Positions 8,606-18,297 of a stretch of DNA of 64,000 bases are shown here, one piece after another. This DNA comes from CAYONZ01 sp964405465 (GTDB lineage: Bacteria; Bdellovibrionota; Bdellovibrionia; Bdellovibrionales; JAMPXM01), in NCBI GenBank assembly GCA_964405465.1, contig CAYONZ010000010.1, positions 14,179 through 78,178 of the forward strand. Reading direction: 5' to 3'. Under the pieces are notes generated by a model. That model searched no databases. It saw nothing but the letters and a program-made list of their open reading frames with translations, and was not told the origin of the DNA. Each line of letters starts with the position of its first letter. Position 1 is the first letter of the stretch. Made by a program: the position numbers and the translations under genes.

Positions 8606-10207
8606 TTATCTTATCTCCCTTTTCACTTTGGTCAGTTTAAAGATTAAATCTAGTACCCGTTCCTTCGTTGCAACCTCGAAATCTTCTGGCACCCGGTGGC
8701 CTGTGCCAAATGAATGAAGTGGCAAATGCAGCTTTCGATGAACGTTAAAGATCACGCCATGTTGAGTGGCCTGATCTAAATTGCTAAAAATCAAATCATT
8801 GTAATTTGCAATCTTGAAACGCTTTGCCACCTCAAGTGCATCCGCATCTTTGTTTGTTGACGACAAAACAAGGTGAGTTACGGCATTAAGATCTGCTGGA
8901 GGAAGAAGGTCTTTATAGGCATGAATCTCCTCGAGTGATTGCAAATGAAACCCAGGAGAGTCGATCAGGATATAGTCACAATAGCCAAGTTGTGACATCA
9001 CCCATTCCCATTCATTTTTCGATCTAATCACGGCAAATGGTATATTCAAAATCTGACAGTAGATTTTCATTTGTTCAACGGCGCCAACTTTAAACGAATC
9101 AGTTGAAACAACTGCCACACGTTTTTTCTCATTCACCACAAGGTGGCTTGCCATTTTGACCAAGGTGCTTGTCTTACCAGAACCCGAGCAGCCAACAAAC
9201 AGATGAACCCTTCCCGCGTAAGGCTGCCCTTGAGTGTTGATATTCGTAAGAAACCAACGTGCCATCCAAGCATCAATGAGGGCTTTCTTTTTGGCCTGAA
9301 CTGGATCTATCTCCTTTTGCGCCATTAATAAAATTTCACTGGCATACTCTGGAGAAATTCCAACCTCCAAAAGTTTTTGATAGGAGTGACTGAAGTCAAA
9401 GTTGATTCCGAATTCTGCTCCAGGATGTATATTGACGATCGGCGCGGGGGCAACATGAGAATTTTCAATTATTTTTTGTAAACGAGATATTTCATTTTTC
9501 AATGCCCACACCTCGTCGGCCCTAGGCGCTTGAACAGCAGACACCTGTCCTACAGAGTCTGGACGCTCTGTAGTTTGTATTCTTGGCATTTCAGACCCCG
9601 ACACTCTGTTGCCCGCAGGCATCTTCTTTTTGGGGGCCTCATCGACGGTGTACCGACCAGCCTGAGCAGCCTCTTGAACTGCGTTTCGAATTCGCCGTAA
9701 AGCGTGCGGTGAACTTTGCTCTGAGGAAGAATCCTCTGTTGAGGCTGATCGAGATGTCCGAGCCTGCCTGAAATCAAGGCGCCGCTGGACGAACACATCT
9801 TCATCGTGGTCCTCATCTGGAATGTCTATGTAGTTAGCCGATGTTGAAGGTCGTGCTCTACCACCACCCAATTCGGTTTGTTCGATTTGATATCGAGCAT
9901 TTTGTTTAGCTTGAAATTCCTGGATCTTTCGCTCAGAAACACGATCAATGATCTCTTTCTGCTTTCTGGCAGGTGCCTGTCGAAATCGATCCCGAGCTTC
10001 TTCGGGAAGACGAGACTCAACATAGTTCTTTTTGTGAAGTGTTGAATCTGAAACCGCAGCCGTGACTTCTACGCTTCCCTCTCCCGCTATGCCATAAGAT
10101 TTACGATTGTCTTTGGCTGACAGAATAATTGCATCTGGTCCGAGGTCATTTTTGACCATTTGCAAAGCTTCTTTCATTGTCTTGGCTTCAAATCTTTTAA
10201 CCCGCAT
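8606..10207 (-). CDS. flhF: Flagellar biosynthesis GTPase FlhF
   Basis: SRP-like GTPase that marks the polar site of flagellar assembly. The N-terminal RVKRFEAKTMKEALQMVKNDLGPDAIIL is a typical FlhF start, followed by a long variable B domain and the NG domain. G1 is GCSGSGKTS at about residue 340, then DSFKVGAVEQMKIYCQIL, and G3 is DSPG. The G4 position, usually TKLDE, reads SNLDQ here, so the conserved Lys is replaced by Asn. The gene start overlaps the end of flhA by 11 bases. Confidence 0.95.
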   Translation of the reverse strand: MRVKRFEAKTMKEALQMVKNDLGPDAIILSAKDNRKSYGIAGEGSVEVTAAVSDSTLHKKNYVESRLPEEARDRFRQAPARKQKEIIDRVSERKIQEFQAKQNARYQIEQTELGGGRARPSTSANYIDIPDEDHDEDVFVQRRLDFRQARTSRSASTEDSSSEQSSPHALRRIRNAVQEAAQAGRYTVDEAPKKKMPAGNRVSGSEMPRIQTTERPDSVGQVSAVQAPRADEVWALKNEISRLQKIIENSHVAPAPIVNIHPGAEFGINFDFSHSYQKLLEVGISPEYASEILLMAQKEIDPVQAKKKALIDAWMARWFLTNINTQGQPYAGRVHLFVGCSGSGKTSTLVKMASHLVVNEKKRVAVVSTDSFKVGAVEQMKIYCQILNIPFAVIRSKNEWEWVMSQLGYCDYILIDSPGFHLQSLEEIHAYKDLLPPADLNAVTHLVLSSTNKDADALEVAKRFKIANYNDLIFSNLDQATQHGVIFNVHRKLHLPLHSFGTGHRVPEDFEVATKERVLDLIFKLTKVKREIR

Positions 10208-12293
10208 GTGCTAACTCCACCATTGCCACTGATCTGATTTTGGCGTCTTGAGAAAGTTCATTATGTGATAAAACAACCAACTGAGGGATGAATCGATGCG
10301 TGAGCTTAAACAGGTGTCGACGAGCTGTTGGACTTGTCAATAATATGGGTTGTCCTGCAATTTCAGGATGTGTTTCGATTGTTGAGGCAATGCTCTCGAT
10401 CATTCCGTGAGCCGTGCGAGGATCCATCACCAATTGAACACCCTGCTCGGTCTGTAAAAGTGAATTGGCAATCAACTCTTCCAACCTTGGGTCCAAACTC
10501 AACACCGGAACTTGTCCTTCATCATTTTTGTATCGCGATGAAATGCCACGCGCGAGACCACGACGAACGCCTTCGGTTAATACCTCTGCGTCTTTCGAAC
10601 GATGAGCCTCATCTGCCAGCGTTTCAAAAATAGTCAAAAGATCACGAATCGAAACTTGTTCTCGCAAGAGATTTTGTAAAACTCGAACTACAGTTCCAAG
10701 TGGCAAAAGATCAGGAACCAATTCTTCAATAACTTTCGGATAAGTCTTTTTGAAGTTCTCAATGAGATGCGAAGCCTCTTGGCGACCAAGTAATTCATGA
10801 GCGTGAGTGCGAATCACCTCAGTGATATGCGTGGCCATGACAGTTGGTAAATCGACAACTGTGTAACCTGCAAATTCAGCTTCTTCTTTTTGTCCTTTGG
10901 AAATCCAAAGAGCATCTAGACCAAATGCTGGTTCCTTCGTCGGAATACCATCAACATGTGCCGTAACATTTCCAGGGTCCATCGCGAGTAAGTATTCAGC
11001 TCGCAAAGAGCCGCCAGCCACACGATTGCCTTTGATCAAAATTCGATATTCACCAGCACTCAGTTGTAAATTATCGCGAATATGAATGCTCGGTACAATG
11101 ATTCCAAGATCTAGCGCAAATTGCTTTCGAATGCTCACGATGCGCTCAAGCAGATCCCCCGATTGATTACTCTCAACCACATTGATCAAGCCGTATCCGA
11201 CTTCAAGCTCCACAAGATCCAAGGGTAAAAGATTTTCGATATTTTCTTTTTGCGGCCGCACGGCTTGTTCGGCTTCTTTTTTTGCATCTGAAGTCTTCTT
11301 TTCCTGTTCAGTTTTGACCATCATCCATGAAATTCCACCCATGATGAGCGCAATCAAGAAAAATGGAATCTTTGGCAATCCCGGCACAAGTCCTAATGTC
11401 GCCAAAAGACCGCCCACTATGCCGATAGCCTTGGGGTTTGCAAAGAGCTGCGATACCACCTCTTGTCCCATATTTTTATCGCTTGAGCTTCGAGTGACAA
11501 TAGTACCTGCGGCAGTTGAGATAATCAGTGCCGGTATCTGGCTGACCAGACCGTCACCTATCGTCAACTTTGTATAATATTGAGCTGCTGTGGCCACATC
11601 CAGGCCATGCTGTAACATTCCCACAAGCAAGCCACCAACAATATTCACCACCATGATGATGATCGCGGCAATCGCATCTCCACGAACGAATTTGCTCGCA
11701 CCGTCCATTGCTCCATAAAAGTCTGCTTCGGATTCGATTTCTTTTCTTCGCTTTCGCGCTTGCTCTTCATTTATGAGCCCAGCATTGAGATCGGCATCAA
11801 TCGACATCTGTTTACCTGGCATAGCATCCAAAGTAAAACGAGCAGCAACTTCAGCCACACGCCCCGAACCTTTCGTGATAACGACGAAGTTGATGATAAC
11901 CAAAATCAAAAATACAATTAGACCAATGACATAGTTGTTCCCAACCACAAAACTTCCGAAAGCCTCAATGACCGCCCCAGCTGAGGCCGTACCATTGTGT
12001 CCTTCAGTCAATACAAGTCTTGTCGTCGCTACGTTCAACGCTAAACGAAACAAAGTCGTAATCAAAAGCAAACTCGGAAACACGCTAAACTCGAGTGCTT
12101 TCTGTGTATAGAGTGCAACAATTAGGATCAGAAGACTTGAACTCAAAGAAATAGTAAGTGCCACATCAAGAAGAATTGATGGCAATGGAATGATCATGAC
12201 AGCAAGAATTGCAACCAACGCCAATGCCACTACTAGATCCGCATTCTTGGTGTACTTCTCAAATCTCTTTAAAAACTGAAACAGCTCTTCCAT
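10197..12293 (-). CDS. flhA: Flagellar export gate protein FlhA
   Basis: Large inner-membrane component of the flagellar type III export gate, which couples proton motive force to export and docks chaperone-substrate complexes. The first 330 residues are membrane segments, including the conserved cytoplasmic loop with TLDAMPGKQMSIDADLNAG (FHIPEP family). The rest is the cytoplasmic docking domain ending in an HFLKLTHR-like segment and VVLSHNEL. The 698-residue length is normal. It abuts flhB with no gap. Confidence 0.98.
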   Translation of the reverse strand: MEELFQFLKRFEKYTKNADLVVALALVAILAVMIIPLPSILLDVALTISLSSSLLILIVALYTQKALEFSVFPSLLLITTLFRLALNVATTRLVLTEGHNGTASAGAVIEAFGSFVVGNNYVIGLIVFLILVIINFVVITKGSGRVAEVAARFTLDAMPGKQMSIDADLNAGLINEEQARKRRKEIESEADFYGAMDGASKFVRGDAIAAIIIMVVNIVGGLLVGMLQHGLDVATAAQYYTKLTIGDGLVSQIPALIISTAAGTIVTRSSSDKNMGQEVVSQLFANPKAIGIVGGLLATLGLVPGLPKIPFFLIALIMGGISWMMVKTEQEKKTSDAKKEAEQAVRPQKENIENLLPLDLVELEVGYGLINVVESNQSGDLLERIVSIRKQFALDLGIIVPSIHIRDNLQLSAGEYRILIKGNRVAGGSLRAEYLLAMDPGNVTAHVDGIPTKEPAFGLDALWISKGQKEEAEFAGYTVVDLPTVMATHITEVIRTHAHELLGRQEASHLIENFKKTYPKVIEELVPDLLPLGTVVRVLQNLLREQVSIRDLLTIFETLADEAHRSKDAEVLTEGVRRGLARGISSRYKNDEGQVPVLSLDPRLEELIANSLLQTEQGVQLVMDPRTAHGMIESIASTIETHPEIAGQPILLTSPTARRHLFKLTHRFIPQLVVLSHNELSQDAKIRSVAMVELAHAG

Positions 12294-13364
12294 TTAGCGC
12301 ACCATCCTTCGTTTCAATTTATAAACATACGACAACACTTGTGCGACCGCGGTAAAAAGCTCGCGCGGAATCACTTGACCAATTTTAAGACTCTTAAAAA
12401 TCGTTCGTGCCAAAGGCTTGTTTTCCATCACTGGTATATTGTGTTCTCTAGCAATACTCTTGATCTTCTCAGCGATTACGCCTGCACCTTTGGCCACAAC
12501 TTTTGGAGCAGGCATCGTTTTGGGGTCATACTGAATAGCAACAGCAATGTGTGTTGGATTGGTGATGACTACATCTGCTTTCGGCACGTCCTTCATCATT
12601 CTCTTACCCGCCATATCCCGCTGAATACGACGAATTCGAGCCTTGATCATTGGATCACCCTCTCGAGATTTGTGCTCTTCTTTGACTTCTTGCTTGGACA
12701 TGCGCATTTGCTTCTCGAGCTGCCAACGTTGAAAAAAATAATCGGCGGCGGAGATGACCAGCATGAAGACCCCCACCCCAGCCAAAAGACGCAAAACGAT
12801 ATCGCTAGCAAAAGCCATCAGCTGATCCATCTGAAAGCCCAAAAGGTAGGGAAGCTTTTGAATTCTGTCCTTAAACAAAACATAGACGACAACCGACACG
12901 ACCATCACCTTGAGTAACGCTTTCACTCCCTCAACAAGAGATCGAACTGAAAACATTCTCTGAAAACCGGCGATTGGATTGATCTTCTCAAGGTCAAAAT
13001 CCAAAGCTTCTTCATTGTTAAGCAATCCAACTTGAACCACCGAAGAAGCAATCGCCATTATTGCCAATATCGCCATCAGAGGTGCCACAATAAAAAATGC
13101 TCTTTGGCCAACAAATGCAATGGCATTTACAAAGTCACCCTTACGAGCAGCATCAACAACAAAACTACTCAACGACTGACGCAAAATTTCTGTCACTTGC
13201 AGAAGAAAGAATCGGCCCATCCCCCAAAGCATCAAGGCCATACTCAAAAGTGCCAGAACAGACGCAAGCTCACGCGTGTAAGCCACTTGACCACGGTTGC
13301 GAAATTCATCGCGTCGTTGCTGTGTCGCCTCTTCTGTTTTTTCTGACTCGTCTGAACCCGCCAT
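12294..13364 (-). CDS. flhB: Flagellar export switch protein FlhB
   Basis: Inner-membrane protein that switches the export apparatus from rod/hook to filament substrates after self-cleavage. It has four membrane segments and a cytoplasmic domain with the autocleavage site NPTH (VVITNPTHIAVAI) at about residue 267. The N-terminal SEKTEEATQQRRDEFRNRGQVAYTRE is typical. The length of 356 is normal. It sits between fliR and flhA, 29 bases after fliR. Confidence 0.98.
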   Translation of the reverse strand: MAGSDESEKTEEATQQRRDEFRNRGQVAYTRELASVLALLSMALMLWGMGRFFLLQVTEILRQSLSSFVVDAARKGDFVNAIAFVGQRAFFIVAPLMAILAIMAIASSVVQVGLLNNEEALDFDLEKINPIAGFQRMFSVRSLVEGVKALLKVMVVSVVVYVLFKDRIQKLPYLLGFQMDQLMAFASDIVLRLLAGVGVFMLVISAADYFFQRWQLEKQMRMSKQEVKEEHKSREGDPMIKARIRRIQRDMAGKRMMKDVPKADVVITNPTHIAVAIQYDPKTMPAPKVVAKGAGVIAEKIKSIAREHNIPVMENKPLARTIFKSLKIGQVIPRELFTAVAQVLSYVYKLKRRMVR

Positions 13365-13393
13365 GTTCCTTCCTAGAACACCTTCTGATTAAA

Positions 13394-14173
13394 TCAGAAC
13401 GCCTTCAAAAATCGAAATAAGTAAGACGAAAGACCATCCATGTAATTCGCCATCTCAACCATCAAGAGTGGAATCATCATCAAAACAACTGCCATTCCAG
13501 TCAGCACATTCACGGGCAGACTGGTCACCAACACATTGATCTGGGGAACTGCTCTGCCAATTATCCCCATCGCTACATTCATGAAAAACACAGCCACCAT
13601 CACGGGTGCTGCCATCTGCAATCCCATGATGCATATTTCTTTTATAAACAGACCAGACTCAGCGAACACGTGATAATCTAGCCCAGTTGTCGAAATTGGG
13701 ATCAGCTCAAAACTGCGCACAAGTCCCGAGAGAAAAAGGTGATGACCATTGACTGCCAAAAAGAACAACGTCGCTAAAATATTGAAAAATTGTTCAAAGG
13801 TAGAACTCGTGGTACCAAGTGCAGGATTGAACATCTGACCGCTGGCTAACCCCATAGAAGTTGAAATCACATTTCCACCAATGGTCGTCGCAAAAAAGAA
13901 GAAACGGCAAACGTACCCAAGGCAAAGACCTAAGAATGCTTCTTTAATAGAGAGCCATGCGATTTCCAAAGAGAGCATTGCTATCGTCAGACTTCCCTTT
14001 TCAACGATCGGAAATAACAACCCTGCGATCAAAAGTGATAACAATACCTTAGCATGATTCGGAACACTGAAAACACTAAATACCGGCCATGCAATAACAA
14101 ACGAGACGATGCGAATAAGCACCAACGCAAAGACCAAAATTTCTCGTTCATTAAACGCAAATGCCGGAAACAT
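13394..14173 (-). CDS. fliR: Flagellar export protein FliR
   Basis: Polytopic inner-membrane protein of the FliP5-FliQ4-FliR1 export gate. About six hydrophobic segments in 259 residues, with the family pattern FVIAWPVFSVFSVPNHAKVLLSLLIAGLL near the start and GRAVPQINVLVTSLPVNVLTGM near the end. It directly abuts fliQ, as in most flagellar operons. Confidence 0.96.
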   Translation of the reverse strand: MFPAFAFNEREILVFALVLIRIVSFVIAWPVFSVFSVPNHAKVLLSLLIAGLLFPIVEKGSLTIAMLSLEIAWLSIKEAFLGLCLGYVCRFFFFATTIGGNVISTSMGLASGQMFNPALGTTSSTFEQFFNILATLFFLAVNGHHLFLSGLVRSFELIPISTTGLDYHVFAESGLFIKEICIMGLQMAAPVMVAVFFMNVAMGIIGRAVPQINVLVTSLPVNVLTGMAVVLMMIPLLMVEMANYMDGLSSYLFRFLKAF

Positions 14174-14446
14174 CTATTCCCTCACATAAATCGCAAGATT
14201 TTCAAAAAGACCAACCGTAAAATGGGTCAGAACATCAATCATCCATGGCCCTGCAACAATCAAAATAATCGCAATCACAATCATTTTTGGGATGAAGGTA
14301 AGAGTTGCTTCATTGATTTGAGTGATTGCCTGTACGACTGACACCACAAGACCGGTCACCAATGCAGCTCCCAAAAGCGGTGCTGAAAGCATCGCGGTCG
14401 TCTTGAGTGCTTCTTGTCCGAGCTTCATCACCAATTCATCTGTCAT
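14174..14446 (-). CDS. fliQ: Flagellar export protein FliQ
   Basis: Small (90-residue) inner-membrane export gate subunit with two membrane hairpin segments. The family patterns PLLGAALVTGLVVSVVQAITQINEATLTFIPK and ending FTVGLFENL are present. Located between fliP (12 bases upstream) and fliR (abutting). Confidence 0.97.
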   Translation of the reverse strand: MTDELVMKLGQEALKTTAMLSAPLLGAALVTGLVVSVVQAITQINEATLTFIPKMIVIAIILIVAGPWMIDVLTHFTVGLFENLAIYVRE

Positions 14447-14458
14447 ACTGCTCCCTCA

Positions 14459-15253
14459 TCATCCAAAACTTTGAACGAGCGAACCAACCAACAATGTCCA
14501 TCCATCTACCAAAACAAACAGCATGATTTTAAATGGCAATGAAATCACCACCGGCGGTAACATCATCATGCCCATCGCCATTAAGACACTCGCCACCACC
14601 ATATCGATTACCAAAAACGGAAGGTAAATAATAAAACCTATCGAAAAGGCGGTCTTTAACTCACTAATGACAAATGAAGGAATCAAAACATAGGTCGGAA
14701 CATCAGCGCGAGTTTTGGGTTTTTCCATTTTTGAAAGTTTAACAAAAAGTGCAATATCCGCTGGCCTAGTTTGATTGAACATGAATCGTCGCAACGGTAA
14801 TAGGGCCTCATCGAAAGCCTTTTCTTGAACCATCGTGCCAGCAAGATATGGTCGCAATGCTTTGGTGTTAATCTCCTCAAAGGCTGGACCCATGATAAAG
14901 AAAGTCAGGAACAGAGCTAAACCGACAAGCAATTGATTGGGAGGCATCTGCTGGGTTCCCAACGCCTGCCGCAAGAAAGAAAGTACCACAATAATTCGAG
15001 TGAAACTCGTCATCATAATTAAAATCGCGGGAGCAAGCGACAAAACAGTCATCATCAACACAATCTTTACTGTATTGACGACCTCATTGGGATTGTCTGT
15101 CGATTTGAATCCTAGGTTTACAGTCGGTAATGTCAATCCAGCAGCTTGGGCTCGAAGAGTGATTGTCATCGCACCAAAAAGTGCAAGCAGACTAAAAAAC
15201 CATATAAACACTCTGCGATTCATTAGTTTCGAATAGCCACTCTTGACTAGCAT
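14459..15253 (-). CDS. fliP: Flagellar export protein FliP
   Basis: Core pore subunit of the flagellar export gate. An N-terminal signal-like segment is followed by the family signatures ILIMMTSFTRIIVVLSFLRQALGTQQ and PPNQLLVGLALFLTFFIM, then a periplasmic domain and two further membrane segments ending in MMLPPVVISLPFKIMLFVLVDGW. The ATG shares one base with the fliO stop (TAATG). A second ATG eleven codons in is less well placed for ribosome binding. 264 residues. Confidence 0.97.
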   Translation of the reverse strand: MLVKSGYSKLMNRRVFIWFFSLLALFGAMTITLRAQAAGLTLPTVNLGFKSTDNPNEVVNTVKIVLMMTVLSLAPAILIMMTSFTRIIVVLSFLRQALGTQQMPPNQLLVGLALFLTFFIMGPAFEEINTKALRPYLAGTMVQEKAFDEALLPLRRFMFNQTRPADIALFVKLSKMEKPKTRADVPTYVLIPSFVISELKTAFSIGFIIYLPFLVIDMVVASVLMAMGMMMLPPVVISLPFKIMLFVLVDGWTLLVGSLVQSFG

Positions 15254-15990
15254 TACATTCGCCTCATGCCTTTTAATCGAGTCGAGACAATGTCTTTAAC
15301 GTCATTAAGCCCGCGAAGTGCAAAGTCATCCTGATGTCCGGACTCATCATCAAAAGACTCCATCTCTCTTGCAAAATTCTGTGGAACTTGTTCAGGAACT
15401 TCGTCATCAATCAATGCGAGATTCTTTAGCATCGAAATATTTTGTTCGGTCACACCTAACAAAATTGTCTCTCCAGCAACCTGGACCACAATAAGACTCT
15501 TCTTTGGCCCCAAGTAATGCTGAGCGAGAACTCGCATCTTCATGGTGTGCAAATTTGTTTTTCCATCTTTGGAGTATTTTTTAATTCCCCACATTGTTCC
15601 AGCAAGAAGCACAACAAGCACGCCCATCGTCAAAAACAGGCGAAGCAGCGGATCCATCGAAGACTTCTTAGAGGTTTTGTCATCCAATTGAAATGGAATT
15701 TCACTTTCTTTACTTGATGCAGTCACAGACTTCGAACGCTCTTCTGACTTTTTCAAACTGATTTCGCCTTCTTGTCTTTTGGCTGATGAAATCTCTGATC
15801 CTTTATCTTGGGTTTTGTCTATCTCCCGTTCCGAGACTTTGTCGTCAGCCTTCACAGTCAACTTGGCCTGTTCGAATGAATCGGTTTCTGGCTTCAGATT
15901 GGGAGCAAGTACCCGACCTCCCTCCGCCCAAACGGAAAGGGAAAATACCGTCAACAGCAATGTACAAATAGCACGCGTTCGGATGCCCAT
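15253..15990 (-). CDS. fliO: Flagellar export protein FliO
   Basis: Assembly factor for the FliP pore. It begins with a signal peptide (GIRTRAICTLLLTVFSLSVWAEGG), continues with a long Lys/Glu/Ser-rich periplasmic stretch, then one membrane segment (LFLTMGVLVVLLAGTMWGI) and the FliO domain with KMRVLAQHYLGPKKSLIVVQV and ETILLGVT. The ATG at 15990 has GAGGT five bases upstream; a GTG at 16002, overlapping the fliN stop, is the alternative. The low-complexity N-terminal region makes it longer than many FliO proteins. Confidence 0.92.
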   Translation of the reverse strand: MGIRTRAICTLLLTVFSLSVWAEGGRVLAPNLKPETDSFEQAKLTVKADDKVSEREIDKTQDKGSEISSAKRQEGEISLKKSEERSKSVTASSKESEIPFQLDDKTSKKSSMDPLLRLFLTMGVLVVLLAGTMWGIKKYSKDGKTNLHTMKMRVLAQHYLGPKKSLIVVQVAGETILLGVTEQNISMLKNLALIDDEVPEQVPQNFAREMESFDDESGHQDDFALRGLNDVKDIVSTRLKGMRRM

Positions 15991-15998
15991 CAAATACC

Positions 15999-16334
15999 TC
16001 ACTTCAGTTGTTCCACTCGTTCAGCAGGAGAAATAATATCAGTCAACCGAACTCCGAATTTCTCGTTGACGACAACCGCTTCGCCTCTCGCGACCAGTTT
16101 ATCGTTCACAAGCACTTCCATTGGTTCACCCGCTAGCTTATTCAATTCAATCACCGACCCTTGCCCCAGGTTGAGCAAGTCGCTGACCAACATTTTGGTG
16201 CGTCCCAACTCAACTGTTACACGCAATGGAATGTCGAGAATGAGGTCGAGATTGCGTTCTTGTTTGTCGTCGAGCTTTACAGCTCCACCAACGTCTGCAA
16301 AAAGCTCCGCTACATTTGATTTTGGATCAGCCAT
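15999..16334 (-). CDS. fliN: Flagellar motor switch protein FliN
   Basis: C-ring protein that works with FliM in rotation switching and export docking. The 111 residues carry the full SpoA/FliN domain: LILDIPLRVTVELGRTKMLVSDLLNLGQGSVIELNKLAGEP followed by VLVNDKLVARGEAVVVNEKFGVRLTDI. It follows fliM by ten bases. Confidence 0.97.
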   Translation of the reverse strand: MADPKSNVAELFADVGGAVKLDDKQERNLDLILDIPLRVTVELGRTKMLVSDLLNLGQGSVIELNKLAGEPMEVLVNDKLVARGEAVVVNEKFGVRLTDIISPAERVEQLK

Positions 16335-16344
16335 ATTTTCTCCC

Positions 16345-17337
16345 TTAATCCTTTGTAATCTTTCTCGTAACCTGTATCGCTACCGAACCGTGGTGAATTC
16401 CATAATAACCTTTAAATTTTTTGACATCTTCTGCCTGGATGTCGAATTCTCCATTAGCATCTTGATCCAATGAGATCACGTCACCTGGCTTAAGCCGCAT
16501 CAATTCACGCAATGAGATTTCGGTTTGCCCGAGATTCACACCAAGTTCTACTTTTGTTTCGAGCAGTTGTTCTTGAATGATAGAGGTCCACAATTTTTTA
16601 TCTGTCTGATCGGACTCGACCTGAAATCCAGTCGCGAGTTTTTGTTTAATGGGCTCAATCGTTGCATACGGTATAACCAAAGTGATCGTGCCGTTTGCAT
16701 TCTCCAGTTCAACATCAAAAGTGGAAGCGATCACAACATCGGTTGGGGGCACAATTCCCACAAACTGAGGATTGACCTCTGTTCGCACAAAGCTCGCATC
16801 AATACGTTCAACAGAGGCCCAGGCCGCCTCAAGATCATCTATAGCTAAACTCACAACTTTCTGAACAATTGAAAGTTCAATCGGAGTAAAGTCCTTACCT
16901 TCAATTTTTGTATACGGTCGATCATCGCCACCAAAGAAACTGTCAACCAACGCGTAAGCCAATTTACTTTCAATGACAAATAACGCCGATCCTCGAAGTG
17001 CATTGAAACGCAAAACGCTCATACAAGTTGGCATCGGTAGCGTATTGATGAATTCCCCGAATTTTAAAAAGTCAGTACTCGCGTGGTTGATCGAAGCAAG
17101 TTTACGAAGTGCAGACGAAAGCGAAACTCGAAAAGCACGCATGAACTTCTCATAGATAACGTCTAACTGCGGCAACCGCCCTCTTATAATTCGATCTTGG
17201 CTCGTCAAATCATAAACAACCACAACTTTATCGTTGTTAGGCTTGGAGGCCTCTGCACTATCAAGCGCACCAAGCTCCCCTTCCGAGACAGCAGCTAACA
17301 GGGCATCTACTTCACTTTGCGATAAGACCTGACTCAT
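16345..17337 (-). CDS. fliM: Flagellar motor switch protein FliM
   Basis: C-ring protein that receives CheY-P and controls the direction of rotation. The N-terminal LSQSEVDALLAAV is the CheY-binding EIDALL-type peptide, the middle domain contains FMRAFRVSLSSALRKLASI, and the C-terminus is a SpoA domain (LGQTEISLRELMRLKPGDVISLDQ). The length of 330 is normal. It lies 15 bases after fliL. Confidence 0.97.
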   Translation of the reverse strand: MSQVLSQSEVDALLAAVSEGELGALDSAEASKPNNDKVVVVYDLTSQDRIIRGRLPQLDVIYEKFMRAFRVSLSSALRKLASINHASTDFLKFGEFINTLPMPTCMSVLRFNALRGSALFVIESKLAYALVDSFFGGDDRPYTKIEGKDFTPIELSIVQKVVSLAIDDLEAAWASVERIDASFVRTEVNPQFVGIVPPTDVVIASTFDVELENANGTITLVIPYATIEPIKQKLATGFQVESDQTDKKLWTSIIQEQLLETKVELGVNLGQTEISLRELMRLKPGDVISLDQDANGEFDIQAEDVKKFKGYYGIHHGSVAIQVTRKITKD

Positions 17338-17352
17338 CCTTGAACCTCATCC

Positions 17353-17883
17353 TTAGTTGAAAATAAATTCGGTAAACAAAACTCGTTTTACTTTTCCCTT
17401 GGTCAAAATCGAATTCATGGTGTCGCGAATTTCTCCACGAAGATATTCCTTACCTTCAGCAGAAGAAATCTGTGCATATGTTTTGCTCGAAAGTATTGTG
17501 ATAATCGTATCTCGAAGGTGAGGCTTGCGCTTGTCGATTTCCTCTTGAACTTTCTCACCTTCAACCTCAAGCTCCATGTTCAATTTCAAAAGCTTTTGTC
17601 CACGACTTCCCGACAAATTCACTAAAAAGGTCTCAAGCGGAATCATATTGCCGACAAATTCTTCTTCCTTTTGCGCTTCTTCTTTTTGCGTCTCATGTTC
17701 GCCTTTAATGACATCATCAATTTTTGGCTGAGACTCGAGATTCTTCATGTGCTTCTGCACCATAAATCCCACGGCTCCCATAAACACCATATTGATGACC
17801 GCAAGAGCGTACATAATGATCGGCTTAGAACCCGACTTCTTTTCTCCGCCGCCCGAATCTTTCGCTGCATTTTCCTCTGCCAC
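17353..17883 (-). CDS. fliL: Flagellar basal body protein FliL
   Basis: Single-pass inner-membrane protein associated with the stator. It has a short cytoplasmic N-terminus, one membrane segment (IIMYALAVINMVFMGAVGFMV), an acidic coiled linker and the FliL domain with PLETFLVNLSGSRGQKLLKLNMELEV. The GTG at 17883 is preferred since AAGGAG lies five bases upstream; GTG codons at 17889 and 17931 are also open. First gene of the flagellar operon, about 70 bases downstream of a near-consensus sigma-54 promoter. Confidence 0.93.
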   Translation of the reverse strand: MAEENAAKDSGGGEKKSGSKPIIMYALAVINMVFMGAVGFMVQKHMKNLESQPKIDDVIKGEHETQKEEAQKEEEFVGNMIPLETFLVNLSGSRGQKLLKLNMELEVEGEKVQEEIDKRKPHLRDTIITILSSKTYAQISSAEGKEYLRGEIRDTMNSILTKGKVKRVLFTEFIFN

Positions 17884-17953
17884 AAGCACTCCTTCGCTTA
17901 GACAAGGCCTAGGTCTGGTCTTCCCAAACACAGACCCTCACAAGCATTTCTAA

Positions 17954-17969
17954 AGCAAGTGCAATGCCA
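17954..17969 (-). promoter_or_regulatory. Sigma-54 promoter of the fliL-fliA operon
   Basis: On the minus strand the sequence TGGCATTGCACTTGCT agrees with the consensus TGGCAYRNNNNTTGCW at all defined positions except one. The invariant GG and GC are exactly ten bases apart. Transcription would start about 60 bases before the chosen fliL start codon. This implies that an RpoN-dependent activator controls the whole export/switch operon. Confidence 0.8.
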
Positions 17970-18297
17970 CCGAATCTTTTCGCAAAAATTATTACGAGAT
18001 GAAATATAGCGCCTTAAGTCTTCAGACCAAGACCACACAACCATGAAACTGCCAGGGATTCTCTGACGACGAGGTCATCATTTTGACAGGACTGAGCCTC
18101 GATCAAATTCTAGTGTGTAATTTTTCACACTCCATCAAAGCCGAGGTTTCACCCCAAAAAGCCAAATATTTTACAATAGATTTTGACTGACTTTACAGAC
18201 AAATTCAGAAATAGGCTTCTCTTGAAAAACATGACAAACACCTACTTCACAACACACTCACACAAAAATATATTTACGTCCGCCCAAATATTCTCGG
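17970..18297. other. Intergenic region between suhB and the fliL promoter
   Basis: No gene is supported here. It holds an inverted repeat AGTGTG...CACACT (18112-18131) with an eight-base loop and AT-rich sequence. It would include any enhancer sites for the sigma-54 promoter of fliL; none can be named. Confidence 0.5.
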
